A DNA stretch of 36,218 nucleotides from Chloroherpetonaceae bacterium (GCA_025055975.1 JANWWM010000028.1:1-36218), one strand, 5' to 3'; numbered from the stretch's first letter, positions 23,401-31,798 are shown. Notes: generated by a model not told the origin, from the sequence alone. Program-made: numbers and translations.

Positions 23401-23664
23401 TGCGCGGCGCAAATCTTTTTCCCACTCGATAAGGACGCGATTGTATTGCACGTCGGCGCGTCCGATGCGTCGTTGCGGCAGCGGAATGTTGAAGATGGTT
23501 TTTTCCGCGCCCTTGCTCATTTCTTGGATGATGGCGAGCGCCGTTTTGTCGCGCTGAAACAGCGTGGTGAGCAGTTGATGAAAGAGCAATTTTTTGGCTT
23601 CTTCGGTATTAGCCTTTTGAGCGTCGGCAAGGTATTGGCGAAGGGCATCAAGGTCGGGTTGCAT
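20479..23664 (-). CDS. Type IIG restriction-modification enzyme (Eco57I/MmeI-like)
   Basis: A 1061-aa single-chain enzyme that should both cut and methylate DNA. The N-terminal nuclease region (about 1-130) has RRIGRADVQYNRVLIEWEKDL: D71, E80 and E82-K83 in the position of a PD-(D/E)XK site, with the lysine shifted by one from the D-x8-ExK spacing of MmeI. The gamma-class N6-adenine methylase has motif I LDPACGSGSFL (about residue 365), VGIDIHPLAAQIAK, and the catalytic NPPW (about 565) after FDFVIG. A C-terminal TaqI/Eco57I-type specificity domain (about 720-1061) includes FVNGAGSSPYAAEFRQGATIVPRNFYF. The gene is intact. It follows DUF2723 by 21 bases. Recognition sequence unknown. Local G+C is about 48% (29 of 60 in the row at 22081). 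Confidence 0.88.
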   Translation of the reverse strand: MQPDLDALRQYLADAQKANTEEAKKLLFHQLLTTLFQRDKTALAIIQEMSKGAEKTIFNIPLPQRRIGRADVQYNRVLIEWEKDLRRAGEHAVEQLKTYLAGALQTARANADFTLIATDGLEWRIYARIPSEILFQDLKDIELRQVDGFKLNEQNLADFPIFLDRYLFKTKRLQPTLADIAIHFGANSGAFTEVTGRIKSYVGDLSQKPDIAIAYDEWKRFLSIAYGKFNDSPDVFFVHTYLSVFAKLIAYISLSPKRIVPVEELQGILNGKAFEQFNIARFVEDDFYHWVAANEHFNALKLAFQFLADKLADYDFSDVQEDILKGLYQELVDIDTRHALGEYYTPDWLSELIVEELPLEASSKILDPACGSGSFLRAALARLKKSFPSLSADELASQVVGIDIHPLAAQIAKTTILLALSPLIRKAKKPVSLNVFLANSLLLPKGKMEISGALYGETYKVDIAGQPCALDERVFEESAVFDDATAFVEEQASRDMGNPALPLNAFQARFASKFKQYADFASDFYRIYLSLKLAKEENRDGIWAFILRNSYKPFFLRRSFDFVIGNPPWLTYSSVTNAEYQQSLLELAERYKLVPASKANMPHLEIAAIFLAHSANYFLKPNGKIAFVLPRSFFTADQHDNTRSGYAEGFCLVEAWDLKDVSPLFNVPSCALFASATSAKSQAERAIPEKGIKGFAFSAKLGEVDMPLERALPALQKTQTRWHYSILVKKKTTTRSALTPERFVNGAGSSPYAAEFRQGATIVPRNFYFIEIDQVYEGNPLEYEQLRVKSLVLPEAKAPWKNLTIDRRIEPKFLYRTALAKNLVPFALVNPLLVLLPIAIEEKNGVKTIELLTAEQLLDRGYDNTGAWFEKAEKLWEKHQTDRSKVNKMSLYDRLDYQRGLTEQNLNARYLVLYTASATDACAVVVDRKKLDAEFIVESKAYWFAPKTKREGHYLASFLNSNAANEKIKAFQTQGLFGERDIHKKILDLPFPRFDAKNKAHLRLAELGEKCARKAQAFIAKHYPNADFDARTLGRVRNEIRAELGAELAEINGIVEELLGG

Positions 23665-23685
23665 CTTTGTGTCTTTTCGATTTGT

Positions 23686-25545
23686 TCAGCGCGTTTGCAA
23701 TCTCGCTTGAATCGCCTCCGACCATTTTGAAAGTCGTTCTGCGTCGGCGACGTTGCCGATGGAATAAGCGTAGCGAGCGGCGTTGCCAAGTTCGATCGCG
23801 GCGGTTCGCAAAATGCCTTCCTCCAAGTGATTGCGCGGCGTCGCGTTGAAGAACGATTCCAGATGAAACTGACCGATTGGCAACAGCGTGTCGCGCTCGC
23901 ACAGGCGCAACGCGAAACCCTGCGGAACTTTCTTGTATGCCGTCGCCACGTCAGGCTCGGTTTGAAGCACGTCTTGCGTCAGATAAACGGGACGCGCCCC
24001 GACGTTTTTGTCGATGAGCGCGTTGAGCATCGCCGTCCAGCGCATCTGTATGCGCAACTGGTTATAAGGCTTTCCCGACTCGAATCGCTCCAAATCTTCC
24101 AAAAACTCGGCGATTTCCTTCTCGCACTTTGCCGCCACGTCGGGAAAATCGCGCCGAACCTTTCGCGCATACCACGTGCGGCGCAACAATTCCTTTTCAA
24201 TCATCACGACGTCGGGGCGCAGTCCCTCGAAACGTTGCAGATACCAAAACGCCGAGCAGAAATAATCCCACTGCGCCGAAAGCACGAGGGCGTTTGGCGC
24301 GAGCGATTCCGCCATCGTTCTCGCGTAATCTAAAACGAGTCTGTCGTTTCGCTTGTCGTTGTGATTGAAGTTCAAAGCGAGCGAAACGAGCGGCAACAAC
24401 GCCGACGCAAACGCGACCGCTTTTCGCCCTCTTGCCAAAAACGCCATGCCTATGAACGCAAGCAAAATCAAGGCGAGAAAGGTGAGCAAAAAGTATGCGT
24501 CCGCGTCGTGCACGTTGTAATTGACGGCGTAAAACGCGCTTCCCAAAACCAACAACGCGAAAAACCAACCCAGCGAGCGATCGACTTGAAAGAGTTTGAC
24601 CGCGCCGTAAATCGACAGCGGAATGCCGACGAAAGCCAGCTCAAACGGCAAAAGCGAAAAGAACATCTTGGCTTGCGGCTCCCAATTGCCGTTGAAAAGG
24701 TTGATTTGATATTGTTTGCCGCTCACGTGATAAAAGAACTTGTCGAACCCGCGATGCACTTCGCCCCAATTGAATTCGGGCATCGTCGCGCTGCGAATCG
24801 GCAGGTAGAGATAAATCGATAGCCCCGCAAGAAACGGAATCGCCATCAGCCCGACGAGTCTGAACGCCTCTTTCCCGAAGCCAAAGCGACGAAAGTAGAA
24901 GTAGAGCATTGCGGGCGCGAGCAGAATCATCGTGAGGTGATTGCCGAAGCCAAGCCCCAGCGCAAACGCCCAGACGAACGCGTCTTTTGGGCGAACGTCT
25001 TGCGTCATCGCAAAGCGCCAAAACAAGAGAAGCGAGAGATTGAGCATAACGAGATGCAGCGCATAGACTTCAATCGCCGTCGCTTGCGCCCAAATCGTTC
25101 TCGAAAAGGCAAAGGTCAGGCTCGCCGCCAGCGCGATGAGCGCGCGCGCGTCGTCATCGAGCGCGAGCGAAGGTTCAGCCGACGCGGATTTTGACTTTTT
25201 CTTCTTCGCCTCTTTGGCGAGGCGTTCCGCCCTTTCTTGAATCAAGGCGAGCGCGAATCGAGCGAGTTTGAAAAAAATCGCCGACGACGTCGCCACGCAA
25301 AACGCCGCGAAGAGATTGAGTTTGAAAATCGGAGAAACGGGCAAAGGCAAGCGCGACCACAAATGCCCAAGCGTTACGAAGAGCGGATAGCCCGTCGGAT
25401 GCGCCACGCCGAGCGAAAGACATGCGGCGGCAAGTTCGCCCGAATCCGTGAAGGTTACCGACGGCGCGAGCGTCGAGCAATAAACGGCGAAGGGAACGAC
25501 AAACGAAAGGGAAAGCGCCAAAGGCTCTTTGAGCGATGACTTCAT
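23686..25545 (-). CDS. DUF2723 family membrane protein (glycosyltransferase-like)
   Basis: A 619-aa polytopic protein with about ten membrane helices in the first 400 residues and a soluble C-terminal part. The DUF2723 signature is plain near residues 30-60: TFTDSGELAAACLSLGVAHPTGYPLFVTLGHL. This is the region that resembles the first luminal loop of protein O-mannosyltransferases and ArnT-like GT-C enzymes, with the D and E that coordinate the lipid-linked donor. Bacteroidota use such proteins for O-glycosylation of secreted proteins or for lipid-linked sugars; the substrate here is not known. It lies 53 bases after a GlcNAc-phosphate transferase gene on the same strand, consistent with a glycan role. 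The loop after helix three is Lys/Arg-rich. Confidence 0.88.
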   Translation of the reverse strand: MKSSLKEPLALSLSFVVPFAVYCSTLAPSVTFTDSGELAAACLSLGVAHPTGYPLFVTLGHLWSRLPLPVSPIFKLNLFAAFCVATSSAIFFKLARFALALIQERAERLAKEAKKKKSKSASAEPSLALDDDARALIALAASLTFAFSRTIWAQATAIEVYALHLVMLNLSLLLFWRFAMTQDVRPKDAFVWAFALGLGFGNHLTMILLAPAMLYFYFRRFGFGKEAFRLVGLMAIPFLAGLSIYLYLPIRSATMPEFNWGEVHRGFDKFFYHVSGKQYQINLFNGNWEPQAKMFFSLLPFELAFVGIPLSIYGAVKLFQVDRSLGWFFALLVLGSAFYAVNYNVHDADAYFLLTFLALILLAFIGMAFLARGRKAVAFASALLPLVSLALNFNHNDKRNDRLVLDYARTMAESLAPNALVLSAQWDYFCSAFWYLQRFEGLRPDVVMIEKELLRRTWYARKVRRDFPDVAAKCEKEIAEFLEDLERFESGKPYNQLRIQMRWTAMLNALIDKNVGARPVYLTQDVLQTEPDVATAYKKVPQGFALRLCERDTLLPIGQFHLESFFNATPRNHLEEGILRTAAIELGNAARYAYSIGNVADAERLSKWSEAIQARLQTR

Positions 25546-25562
25546 TCCGTTAGAGGTTTCGG

Positions 25563-25570
25563 CGAAATTA
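25563..25570 (-). promoter_or_regulatory. Candidate -7 box of the DUF2723 gene
   Basis: Minus-strand TAATTTCG, one mismatch to TAnnTTTG, 18 bases before the start codon. It has no clear -33 partner. The gene might instead be read through from the upstream transferase gene. Confidence 0.2.
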
Positions 25571-25598
25571 CGTCAAAAGTCAAAGCGCCTTGACGCTA

Positions 25599-26768
25599 CT
25601 ACGTCGTGAGTTCGCGGCTGTAAGAGGGTTTTGGAGAAATGTCGCTTTCGCGCAAAGCGTTTTCGGCGCGGCGCGGTCGGCGTTTGAGAAGTTGCGCCGC
25701 GGGTTTGCGCACCAAAGCGGCAAAGTAGCCAAGTCTTTTCAAGCCAATCGCGCCCAAGATAGCCGCCGACAGCGCAATCAAGGCAATGAACGGAACGCCT
25801 TTTTCGCCCAACGCTTGCGCGACGAAAACCATCAAAAGCGCGGCGACGCAAAGCCCGACGCATGCGCCGTAAATCCGCAAGACCGCATGTCTGTGCGATA
25901 GTCCCAAGTAGAACATCAACCGATGATGAATATGCTCTCGGTCGGCTTTGAACGGATGCGCGCCCGAAAGCAAACGTCTCATCGGAGCGAGAAGCGTATC
26001 CGCGATTGGAAATCCCAAAATCAAGATTTGAAGCCACACGATTCCGTCGCTCGTCGCGGGCGAGTGAAACAGCGGCAGGCACGCCATTATGAAGCCGATG
26101 AAGAGCGCACCCGTATCGCCCATAAAAATTTTGGCGGGATTGAAGTTGTATCTCAAAAATCCCAATGTTGCTCCCGCAATCGCCGCGTAGGCAATCGACA
26201 ATCCCACGTCGCCATAAAGCCACGCAATCAGCGTCATCGTCGCCGCGCCAATGCCAATCACGCCCGCCGCAAGTCCGTCCAATCCGTCAATCAGATTCAC
26301 GGCGTTGCATATTCCCACGATCCAAACGACCGTTAACGCCGACGAGAATGGCTCAACAAGTTCAAGGCTTTGCCCGAAAGGATTGGGAACTTGCGCGATT
26401 CGGCGCTCGCCGAAAACGACCGTGAAAATGGCGATGGCGATTTGCGCGACGAATTTGATTTTGAAGTTCAGATTTACGACATCGTCCAACGCTCCCACCG
26501 CCGCAATTAGAGCCGCGCCGACGATCGCCGCCCAAAATCCTTTCTCAATCAAGTTCGCAAAGTCATTGGAGGCATAGCGACCTATCGCAAACGCGACCGC
26601 TACGCCCGCGAAGATGGCGATTCCGCCCAAAGTCGGAATCGTTCCGCTGTGAATTTTGCGAGACTCGTTTGCGGCGTCTCCGATATTGAGTTGGAGAGCA
26701 AAACGACGGACGAGCGGCGTCAGCGCCAAAACCGTCAAAAGAGCAGCAGCCAGATGAAGAACAGGCAT
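25599..26768 (-). CDS. Undecaprenyl-phosphate GlcNAc-1-phosphate transferase (WecA/TagO/MraY-like)
   Basis: A 389-aa polytopic enzyme with about ten membrane helices that moves a sugar-1-phosphate from a UDP-sugar to undecaprenyl phosphate, the first step of O-antigen, teichoic-acid or ECA-type polymers. The catalytic motifs are complete: GALDDVVNLN with the Asp pair, NLIDGLDGLAAG, FNPAKIFMGDTGALF, and the cytosolic loop HPFKADREHIHHRL with the HIHH cluster that distinguishes WecA/TagO from MraY. The C-terminus is a basic tail (KRRPRRAENALR). The start MPVLHLAAALLTVLAL opens with the first helix. DUF2723 and the restriction gene follow on the same strand. With wecB in the window, it supports a surface-glycan pathway using GlcNAc/ManNAc. 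Confidence 0.93.
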   Translation of the reverse strand: MPVLHLAAALLTVLALTPLVRRFALQLNIGDAANESRKIHSGTIPTLGGIAIFAGVAVAFAIGRYASNDFANLIEKGFWAAIVGAALIAAVGALDDVVNLNFKIKFVAQIAIAIFTVVFGERRIAQVPNPFGQSLELVEPFSSALTVVWIVGICNAVNLIDGLDGLAAGVIGIGAATMTLIAWLYGDVGLSIAYAAIAGATLGFLRYNFNPAKIFMGDTGALFIGFIMACLPLFHSPATSDGIVWLQILILGFPIADTLLAPMRRLLSGAHPFKADREHIHHRLMFYLGLSHRHAVLRIYGACVGLCVAALLMVFVAQALGEKGVPFIALIALSAAILGAIGLKRLGYFAALVRKPAAQLLKRRPRRAENALRESDISPKPSYSRELTT

Positions 26769-26901
26769 CGTTTGGAGCGTTTAGTTCAGATTAACGAGCG
26801 TTTTTTGCTCGCGCTGGCGCAACGTTGCAGCGAGGCTGGCGGGTCGCTGTTTGGAAAGAAGAAATGTTTTTGAAAACTCGCGTCTTCGGAAACTTGCGAC
26901 G

Positions 26902-26909
26902 CGAATATA
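26902..26909 (-). promoter_or_regulatory. Candidate -7 box of the GlcNAc-phosphate transferase gene
   Basis: Minus-strand TATATTCG, one mismatch to TAnnTTTG, with TTTTTTG 16 bases upstream. It would give a leader of about 125 bases. Confidence 0.25.
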
Positions 26910-26936
26910 CGAAACCCTCTCTGTCCAAAAAAGTCG

Positions 26937-26994
26937 TCGCAAAAAGCAAGGGCTGAATCCGCAAGCAAAAGTTTGCGCTTGCGAGCTTCAGCCC
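26937..26994 (-). terminator. Terminator of the secreted anchor-I gene
   Basis: Read on the minus strand: GGGCTGAA, a short internal loop, CGCAAGC, loop, GCTTGCG, then TTCAGCCC, followed by TTGCTTTTTGCG. It stands 34 bases after the stop at 27028. Confidence 0.75.
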
Positions 26995-27027
26995 CGAACT
27001 TTCTTGCCATCAAACCCAACCGTCGTT

Positions 27028-29586
27028 CTACTTGACCAGCATCATCTTCTTCGTTTGCGCGAAACCGCCCGCTTGCAAGCGATAGAAGTAGATGCCGCTG
27101 GAAAGCGTTTGCGCGTTGAAGACGGCTTCGTGAAAGCCTGCGTCCTTGCGCTCGCTGACGAGCGTTGCGACTTTCTTGCCAAGCATGTCAAAGACTTCAA
27201 GCCTGACATCGCTCGCAACGGGCAATTGATAGCGAATCGTCGTCGCAGGGTTGAAGGGGTTGGGATAATTTTGTTCAAGCGCAAACGTGGCGGGCGGCGC
27301 GACGAGAACCTCGACCACGGGCGAATGCGCAAACGCGCCGTCAAAATCCACTTGCTTCAAGCGGTAATAAAGCCTGCCCGAAACGCCTTCATCGACAAAG
27401 CGATATGTTCGGGGTTCAGCGCTCGTGCCTGCCCCTCTGACGAAGCCAATCTTCGTGAAATTCACGTTGTCTCGGCTGCGCTCGATTTCAAAGCGGTCGT
27501 TGTTGGTTTCCGACGCGGTTTTCCAAGCGAGTTCCACGCTGTTGCCTTTCGCCGTCGCCGCAAAAGACGTCAGCTCGACGGGCAAGGCTTCAATCGTAGA
27601 GCCAAGCGCGATTTCAAGCGTGAAGTCGCTCTCGATTGAAGCGGGCACGGGAATCGTGGCGGAGAGCACGTTGCCCGAAACCGTCGTGGCGCGTTGCGTG
27701 AACGCTCCCGAACCGAGCGTCGCTCGCGCGAAGATGCTGACATTGGCAGGATTCACGATGCCCGACACGGGAATTTGCGACGTGTTGATTTGGAGCGTGA
27801 TTTGCGACAGTTGCGGATTTTGAACGCGAATGAACCAACGGTATTGCGACACGTTGCCTACGATGCCCGTTGGGTTGCGCGGCGCGTCGGTGTAGCGAAT
27901 GACCGTCGTCGGATTCGTTCCCGTTACGCCGCTGGCGACGAGCGTTATCGCCGTTTGCGGAAACGCAAACGAGCCGTTGGCGTTCATATTCAGCGACGCG
28001 ACGGCGGCGTAGCCATTGGCTTCGAAGAACGTAACCGTGCCGCTGATTTCGTTGGTTACGACGACCATTCCCTTGCCCGTCGGGCTTTGCGAGGCGGGAA
28101 TCCACAGCACGCCTTCGGGACCCAAGTCGCCAACGAGATTGACGTTTGCCGCGCTGGGCGTTACGGCGAAGTTGCGGTTGTTGACATAATCGACGAAGTA
28201 GGGCGCGTTGGGATTGGTGATGTTGTAAGTCATCACGCCGCCGATGCGCTCCAATCCGATGAAGGCGTAGAGGCTATCGCCGATGCGCGCCACTTTGACG
28301 TCTTCGGGTTCTGGACCTTTGTCGTCGCTACGATTTTTGAGCGTGTTGTTGGAGTTGCTCGCGTTGAAGTTTTGCGGGTGACGTTGCGCGGTGATTTGCT
28401 CGAATTGGTCGCCGCTATCCCAAACGAGCGTTCCGTTGTCGGTCCAAATCGAGAAGGAGCGCGCCCCAATCGCGTAGATCGCGGTGCGCGCGCCGCTGGG
28501 CGTCGTGTCGCCGATCGCCGTCGTAACATTCAAGCGACCGAGATTGTTGTTGTTTTTGAGCGTTGCGGCGTTGGGAAACGTGACGGGATCCAAAACATAT
28601 GCGGCGTTGCCCACGCGAATCATCTCGTTGAAGCCGTCGTATTCGCGCGCGTCGCCCTCGTTGGCGGTAACGAGAAACTTTTGATTGCCAACTCTGAACG
28701 CGGCGATGGCGTCGGGCTGATACAAGCCGCGCACGGGCCAGTTGCGAATGTCAATGATGTTGTTGTTTTGATCGCTCGCGTCCAGTCCGTTCCCTGGCGC
28801 GTTGTGGTCTTTGAATCCGAGTCCTCTGATGGCGATGACCGAAGCCGTGCTGATGCGAATCAAAACGAGCGCGTTGTTTTCTTGGCAAGTAACGAAAGCG
28901 GTGTCGCCAAGAACGCTGATGTATTCAGGCTCCAAGTCTTTCGCCACCGACGCGCCCGGTCCGAAAATGCGCACATTGGCGGGGAGTTCGCTATGACGCG
29001 GTCCGCCGACGTTGAAATCCACGAAGCGAACCGTTTGAACTTGGCTATTGGAAAGGTTCGACGTGTTGAGCGTAACGATGCTTACCGAGCCTTCGGGATC
29101 GATGTTGTTTGGAAGGTAGTTGTTTGGCTCGCCCTCGTTGGCGGTGAGAACTTTCGTGCCGTCGTTGTTGAAGGTGATCATATCGGGAAGCGCGCCGACC
29201 GTAACGAAGCCTTGCAGTTGCCCGTTGGCGTTGTAGAAAAAGACGCGCCCCGAATCCGTTTTGACGGGCGCTTCGGCGGCGACGGCGACGATGCCATTGC
29301 GAATGTCGACGCTATTGGGCAAAAAGCCGCCCGGCAGAACGATGGGCGAAAACGACGTCGCAACGGGGTTGTAAGGGTTTGAGACGTCCAAGACCACCAG
29401 CCTGCCGTTTTGGGCTTCGACGAAAAAAAGGCGTTGCGTGGCAGGGTCATGCGCCGCGATTTCCGCGCCGCCCGCGTTGTAGATGCCCGTTCTGAACGTG
29501 CTGATGGGCGAAAGCCTGAGCTGCGCCAAAAGACCGCTCGATGAAACGAGCAGAACAAGGCACAAGAAGAAGTTGCGAAGTTTCAT
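27028..29586 (-). CDS. Secreted choice-of-anchor I protein with T9SS type A sorting domain
   Basis: An 852-aa secreted protein. A signal peptide MKLRNFFLCLVLLVSSSGLLAQ is followed by a seven-bladed-propeller-like region (about 23-540) with NDGTKVLTANEGEPNNY, LEPEYISVLGDTAFVTCQENNALVL, and LVTANEGDAREYD, the pattern of choice-of-anchor I (esterase/phytase-like) domains. A second region (about 540-690) may be an Ig-like module. A fibronectin-like domain is at about 680-760 (VELTSFAATAKGNSVELAWKTASETNNDRFEIER), and a type IX secretion sorting domain ends the protein (about 770-852, NYPNPFNPATTIRYQL...SGIYFYRLQAGG). Family members are linked to alkaline phosphatase or phytase-like proteins, but no catalytic residues are certain here. 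Three Pho-box-like repeats lie upstream. Confidence 0.88.
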   Translation of the reverse strand: MKLRNFFLCLVLLVSSSGLLAQLRLSPISTFRTGIYNAGGAEIAAHDPATQRLFFVEAQNGRLVVLDVSNPYNPVATSFSPIVLPGGFLPNSVDIRNGIVAVAAEAPVKTDSGRVFFYNANGQLQGFVTVGALPDMITFNNDGTKVLTANEGEPNNYLPNNIDPEGSVSIVTLNTSNLSNSQVQTVRFVDFNVGGPRHSELPANVRIFGPGASVAKDLEPEYISVLGDTAFVTCQENNALVLIRISTASVIAIRGLGFKDHNAPGNGLDASDQNNNIIDIRNWPVRGLYQPDAIAAFRVGNQKFLVTANEGDAREYDGFNEMIRVGNAAYVLDPVTFPNAATLKNNNNLGRLNVTTAIGDTTPSGARTAIYAIGARSFSIWTDNGTLVWDSGDQFEQITAQRHPQNFNASNSNNTLKNRSDDKGPEPEDVKVARIGDSLYAFIGLERIGGVMTYNITNPNAPYFVDYVNNRNFAVTPSAANVNLVGDLGPEGVLWIPASQSPTGKGMVVVTNEISGTVTFFEANGYAAVASLNMNANGSFAFPQTAITLVASGVTGTNPTTVIRYTDAPRNPTGIVGNVSQYRWFIRVQNPQLSQITLQINTSQIPVSGIVNPANVSIFARATLGSGAFTQRATTVSGNVLSATIPVPASIESDFTLEIALGSTIEALPVELTSFAATAKGNSVELAWKTASETNNDRFEIERSRDNVNFTKIGFVRGAGTSAEPRTYRFVDEGVSGRLYYRLKQVDFDGAFAHSPVVEVLVAPPATFALEQNYPNPFNPATTIRYQLPVASDVRLEVFDMLGKKVATLVSERKDAGFHEAVFNAQTLSSGIYFYRLQAGGFAQTKKMMLVK

Positions 29587-29625
29587 TTGACGATGGGTTT
29601 TGCGATTGACGTTGCAAATGGAGGC

Positions 29626-29633
29626 AGAAGTTA
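29626..29633 (-). promoter_or_regulatory. Candidate -7 box downstream of the TTAA repeats
   Basis: Minus-strand TAACTTCT, resembling TAnnTTTG with two mismatches. It lies 10 bases after the last repeat unit (29644), where a -10-type element would sit if the repeats occupy the -33 region as a Pho box does. Confidence 0.25.
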
Positions 29634-29644
29634 GAAAGGCTCTA

Positions 29645-29670
29645 TTAAGCGCGCGTTAAGCCCGCGTTAA
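29645..29670 (-). promoter_or_regulatory. Pho-box-like triple direct repeat
   Basis: Minus-strand units TTTAAC, CTTAAC and CTTAAT have TTAA at 29667-29670, 29656-29659 and 29645-29648: exactly 11 bases apart, three times. The spacers are GC-rich. PhoB/PhoP-type response regulators bind direct repeats with this 11-base spacing. The site is 59-84 bases upstream of the secreted protein start. Confidence 0.45.
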
Positions 29671-29700
29671 ACAACCGTCAAATTTCGCCGCAAAAGCGCT

Positions 29701-30381
29701 TCAACGATACTGAGGACGGACGGCGTAAGGGATTGGGTCTTCAACGCCCGCTTCTTCAAAGGCGCGCAAACGCAAAGCGCAACTGTCGCAAACGCCGCAC
29801 GCCACGTCGTTTTCTTTGTAGCACGACCACGACAGCTCAAACGGCGCGCCCAATTCCAAACCGAGTTTGACGATGGCGGATTTCCTCATCTCAATGACGG
29901 GCGCAATGACCTGAATGTCGCTCGTGGGTTTCGTGCCCAGCTTAATCATCTGATTGAACGCGGCGTAAAACTCCTTTCGGCAATCGGGATAACCCGACGA
30001 ATCTTCCTCGACCGCGCCGATGAAAATGCGTCTCGCGCCAATCACTTCCGCCCAACTGACCGCAACGGCGAGAATGTTCGCGTTCCGAAACGGCACGTAA
30101 CTCGTCGGAATCTCTTTGGAATGAAGGTTCGCCTTGCTCACCTCAATGGATTTGTCGGTGAGCGACGAGCCGCCAATGCGCGAAAGATGCGAGACATCGA
30201 CGACGAGTTTTTCCCGAATGCCGTAATGCGCCGTGATTTTTTCGAAGCACTCCAGTTCTTTGCGCTCGGTGCGCTGACCGTAGTTGACATGAAGCGCGGC
30301 GACCTCGTAACCGTCTCGCTTCGCGATCGCCGTCGAGACGAGGCTGTCCATTCCGCCGCTGATGAGCGCGATGGCTTTCAT
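29701..30381 (-). CDS. queC: 7-cyano-7-deazaguanine synthase QueC
   Basis: A 226-aa ATP-dependent ligase that converts 7-carboxy-7-deazaguanine to preQ0 in the queuosine pathway. The PP-loop is at the N-terminus ([12 protein letters not shown], residues 5-16). The substrate-binding stretch [12 protein letters not shown] follows, and the zinc site is [15 protein letters not shown] (Cys187, 195, 198 and 201). Length is standard. The start overlaps the stop of the NUDIX gene by four bases (ATGA), so translation is probably coupled. The other queuosine genes (queD, queE, queF) are not in this window. Confidence 0.96.
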   Translation of the reverse strand: MKAIALISGGMDSLVSTAIAKRDGYEVAALHVNYGQRTERKELECFEKITAHYGIREKLVVDVSHLSRIGGSSLTDKSIEVSKANLHSKEIPTSYVPFRNANILAVAVSWAEVIGARRIFIGAVEEDSSGYPDCRKEFYAAFNQMIKLGTKPTSDIQVIAPVIEMRKSAIVKLGLELGAPFELSWSCYKENDVACGVCDSCALRLRAFEEAGVEDPIPYAVRPQYR

Positions 30382-30887
30382 AGAGAGTAGCGATAACTTT
30401 CAAAGAAGGCGACGCTTTGAGAAAAACCGCTCGCGTAGCCTTCCTGCAAAAACGACGCGAGAAAAGGCGGATAAAGCACGAGGCTTTGAAGTTCCTCGAT
30501 GGGAATCCACTTGGTTTCAAGAATGAGTTGATGGTCGCCGAATTCGGGGTCGCATCCCGTTTTGAGCGCGCCGCCCGCGATTGAGCCGTAGAAGCAGATG
30601 GACGACGAATGATATTTCGCCCTGCCGCTTCCGTCGTCGGCGGGAATGATGAGTTCCTCGACGAAGGCGACGCGACCAATCTCGCAGACGTAGCCCGTTT
30701 CTTCAAACATCTCTCTGCGCAGCGCGGCGACGAGCGATTCGCCGAAATCCACGCCGCCGCCGGGCAATATCCAAGATTCGTCGGGAAACTTCTCGCCTTC
30801 GGCGAACCGCCGAATCTTGACGAGCAAAATTTTTCCCTCTTCCACGACGATGCCGCACACGCGCAGGCGCGGCGAAGCCGATTTCAT
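30378..30887 (-). CDS. NUDIX hydrolase
   Basis: A 169-aa nucleoside-diphosphate-X hydrolase. The Nudix box is complete: [20 protein letters not shown] with T-G following; E50, R58, E59, E62 and E63 are the conserved acidic and basic positions. The segment before it ([20 protein letters not shown]) is the usual start of the fold. Substrate is not indicated. The start at 30887 gives [15 protein letters not shown]; a longer frame to 31034 would overlap the dehydrogenase. It lies 11 bases after hbd and overlaps queC by four bases, so it is the middle gene of a three-gene operon. Confidence 0.93.
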   Translation of the reverse strand: MKSASPRLRVCGIVVEEGKILLVKIRRFAEGEKFPDESWILPGGGVDFGESLVAALRREMFEETGYVCEIGRVAFVEELIIPADDGSGRAKYHSSSICFYGSIAGGALKTGCDPEFGDHQLILETKWIPIEELQSLVLYPPFLASFLQEGYASGFSQSVAFFESYRYSL

Positions 30888-30898
30888 TAGCCAAGCGT

Positions 30899-31753
30899 TT
30901 AATCGTATTTGTAGAACCCGCGTCCCGACTTGCGTCCCAAGTAGCCCGCCGCAACCATTTTCTTCAAGAGCGGAGACGGGCGATACTTCGGGTCGTTGAA
31001 GCCTTCGTAGAGCACTTCCATAATCGCAAGGCACACGTCCAGACCGATGAAATCGGCGAGCGTGAGCGGTCCCATCGGATGCGCCATTCCGAGTTTCATA
31101 ATCTCGTCGATGGCTTCGGGCGTGGCGACGTTTTCATAAACGCACTGAATCGCCTCGTTAATCATCGGCATCAACACGCGGTTCGAAACGAAGCCCGGAT
31201 AATCGTTGCAACTGACGGGGACTTTGCCAATCGCCTTCGCGGTTTCTTCAATCGTTTTGAAGGTTTCGTCGGAGGTTTGCAAAGCGCGAATCACCTCGAC
31301 GAGTTTCATCACCGGCACGGGGTTCATAAAATGCATTCCGATGACTTGCGAGGGGCGTTTCGTTGCGGCGGCAAGTTTCGTGATGGAAATCGAGCTGGTG
31401 TTCGAAGCCAAAATCGCCGACGGTTTGCAGTTTTCGTCGAGCGTTGCGAAAACCGATCGCTTCAAGTCGAAATTTTCATTGACGGCTTCGATGACCAAGT
31501 CCGCTTCTTTGACGGCGGTCGCCAGTTCGGTGCTCGTGGCGATGTTGGCGAGGGCTTTGGCTTTTTGCTCTTCGGTGAGCGCGCCTTTTTTGATTTGCCT
31601 GTCCATATTGGTCTTGATGGTGTTCATCGCTCGGTCCAAAAACTCCTGCTTGACATCGATTAGCGTAACGGGGAAATCGCATTGCGCGAACACATGCGCG
31701 ATGCCGTTGCCCATCGTGCCGCCTCCGACGACGGCGATGCGTTGAATCGTCAT
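30899..31753 (-). CDS. hbd: 3-hydroxybutyryl-CoA dehydrogenase
   Basis: A 284-aa NAD(P)-dependent dehydrogenase interconverting acetoacetyl-CoA and 3-hydroxybutyryl-CoA. The Rossmann motif is [16 protein letters not shown] near the N-terminus, with the family NTSSIS and [15 protein letters not shown] (the catalytic His) in the middle and [15 protein letters not shown] in the second domain. The C-terminus [14 protein letters not shown] is standard. The start at 31753 gives [15 protein letters not shown]; a longer frame to 31909 is an implausible leader. The thiolase at 18858 could supply its substrate, but the two genes are not in one operon. Promoter box TATTTTTG lies 38-45 bases upstream. 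Confidence 0.95.
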   Translation of the reverse strand: MTIQRIAVVGGGTMGNGIAHVFAQCDFPVTLIDVKQEFLDRAMNTIKTNMDRQIKKGALTEEQKAKALANIATSTELATAVKEADLVIEAVNENFDLKRSVFATLDENCKPSAILASNTSSISITKLAAATKRPSQVIGMHFMNPVPVMKLVEVIRALQTSDETFKTIEETAKAIGKVPVSCNDYPGFVSNRVLMPMINEAIQCVYENVATPEAIDEIMKLGMAHPMGPLTLADFIGLDVCLAIMEVLYEGFNDPKYRPSPLLKKMVAAGYLGRKSGRGFYKYD

Positions 31754-31790
31754 GGTTGGAAACGAAAAAGGTTTGCGAAAAACGGACGCG

Positions 31791-31798
31791 CAAAAATA
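31791..31798 (-). promoter_or_regulatory. Candidate -7 box of hbd
   Basis: Minus-strand TATTTTTG fits TAnnTTTG, 38 bases before the start codon. No -33 partner is seen at 19 bases. Confidence 0.35.

Noticed and set aside
27694..29382. A 562-codon open frame on the plus strand, opposite the secreted anchor-I gene
   Set aside because: It is the shadow of the real gene. Its product is Arg/Val/Asp/Gly-rich with no recognisable motif, while the minus strand encodes a signal peptide, propeller and T9SS domain. Similar shadows occur opposite uvrA, rpoD, aspC and the macroglobulin gene.
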